From NCBI GenBank assembly GCA_021464525.1, contig JADRCO010000459.1, positions 1 through 33,310 of the forward strand: a stretch of 33,310 nt of DNA. The letters are read 5' to 3'. Shown here one piece after another: positions 32,277 through 33,310 of the stretch (position 1 is the stretch's first letter; each line of letters begins with the position of its first letter). The notes beneath the pieces are model-generated. The model was not told the DNA's origin. It made no database searches and worked only from the letters and a program-made list of their open reading frames with translations. The translations under genes and the position numbers were made by a program. Origin of the DNA: Rhizophagus sp. LPA8_4_AMF. Its lineage: Eukaryota > Glomeromycota > Glomeromycetes > Glomerales > Glomeraceae.

Positions 32277-33129
32277 CAGTTGACCTCCTTTATAGGCACC
32301 TCTTGTATAAGCATTCGCTCTCTTAAAACACAAATAATTTAGTCTGAACTTTTTTATATAGAAAACGCCTCCTTTATAATCACTTTATTAATTAAAAATA
32401 TAATCACACTAATCATTGGTCCTGATATCATAGTAAATATAAGAAAATTTCCCTATTTATAAGCACACTAATCACGTGATCTATAATATAACTAAAGTTG
32501 TCTGCCAAAACTCTACAGGCTATTGTCAAAATGCTAAAATAGTTTTGACATGTTGAAATTGTCAAAACCTAAAAATATTGCATTTTACTTAATATTTCAG
32601 CATGCAATAATCGTAAAAAGATGTACCATAGCTCATTAAAATCACCTCATAATGATGAGTCGAATGGTACTAAAATCATCTTTTTATGATTACTGAATGC
32701 CAAAATATTGAGTGAAATGTCAAAAATTGGCATTTTGTATTTTATAATACTGTGTTGTTTGACGTTTCGCTCAATATCTCAGCATTCAGTGATCGTAGAA
32801 AGATGATTTTACCACCATTCGACTCATCATTATGAGGTGATTCTAACGAGCTATGATACATTTTTCTACAATTATTAAGTACCGAGATATTAAGCAAAAT
32901 GTTCAACAGCACAAAACTTAAAAAATAATAAAGATTTTAAAATTTTATAAATATATTAATATTTTATTTATAATTATATAATAAAAAAAATTTTTATATA
33001 TAATTTCACATCAAAATGAAAATTATCTATATGTGTGACTATATAAAAAAAATCGCTCTATAAGCATACCTCTTTATAATCACTCCATTTGCTGGTCTCA
33101 AGGGGTGTGATTATAAAGGAGGTCAACTG
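32277..33129. mobile_element. pogo-like non-autonomous DNA transposon
   Basis: Both ends carry the inverted repeat CAGTTGACCTCCTTTATA (18 of 18 identical) and are flanked by TA (32275-32276, 33130-33131). CAGT ends with a TA target are typical of pogo/Tigger elements. Words of the form TATAAGCA or TATAATCAC recur next to both ends. The 853-bp element encodes no transposase but contains a large foldback (32579-32903). Confidence 0.85.
32579..32903. repeat. Large internal foldback of the pogo-like element
   Basis: Arms of about 146 bases (32579-32724 and 32758-32903) are reverse complements at more than four of five positions, around a 33-base loop. A perfectly conserved core in both arms is TCACCTCATAATGATGAGTC followed by GAATGGT. 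The right arm carries ATATCTCAGCATTCAGTGAT, similar to the foldbacks at 2968 and 9875. Confidence 0.85.
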
Positions 33130-33204
33130 TATATCCAATTTATCATTTGGATTATATATGGCCTGGTAATTCCTTGGCCAAAAATGTAATTCGTAATTCA
33201 TAAT

Positions 33205-33259
33205 ACGTAAATAATTACGTAGTATATAAATAATTATATATAATGTAAATAATTACATA
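33205..33259. repeat. Three tandem near-palindromes around TAAATAATTA
   Basis: TACGTAAATAATTACGTA, TATATAAATAATTATATA and ATGTAAATAATTACAT follow each other with 19-20-base spacing. Each has complementary flanks around the same core. Confidence 0.75.
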
Positions 33260-33310
33260 TCGGCTTAAAATTAGCATTGGACCTAAATTAAAGACCCCAA
33301 ATTACTATTG

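Overview
The window looks like nuclear DNA of an arbuscular mycorrhizal fungus (Glomeromycotina, Rhizophagus-like). This is inferred, not proven. It is very AT-rich, with short GT-AG introns of about 70-105 bases, long gene-poor stretches full of simple repeats and foldback elements, a MATA_HMG-type HMG-box gene, and a tandem family of lineage-specific F-box-like genes. No ribosomal RNA, CRISPR or bacterial operon structure is seen.

Left part (1-8810): a decayed Ty3/Gypsy-like retrotransposon reads leftward off the window edge (about 2690 to 1). It is followed by 3.3 kb of AT-rich intergenic DNA. Then come a three-exon gene on the plus strand for an unknown protein with about seven membrane segments (6341-7370) and a convergent two-exon gene on the minus strand for an unknown soluble protein (7813-8810).

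Middle (8811-27000): a gene-poor tract with a foldback repeat and one possible orphan exon leads to the first F-box-like gene (13055-13972). An HMG-box gene (18101-18700) follows. Next is a minus-strand array of the same F-box-like family: three intact four-exon genes (19423-20347, 21934-22875, 23241-24196) and two wrecked copies (20726-21241, 24926-25118). The four intact genes have identical intron positions and phases and an exon 2 of exactly 112 bases. Three of them share a CCAATCAA box 124-133 bases before the ATG. A possible hAT-type element sits where this box would lie in one dead copy. A separate four-exon gene (25570-26870) encodes an F-box protein with a C-terminal CxxC...CxxC zinc-ribbon-like motif.

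Right part (27000-33310): almost gene-free and rich in small DNA transposons. It holds a Tc1/mariner-like foldback with a triplicated arm (29494-30076), a pogo-like non-autonomous element with a large hairpin inside (32277-33129), and a tRNA-Gly(UCC) gene with an ordinary 13-base intron, split by a 245-bp hAT-like insertion flanked by an exact 8-bp duplication (31161-31497). The strongest leads are the split tRNA gene, the F-box-like array with its shared promoter box, and the group of foldback elements that share a core motif.
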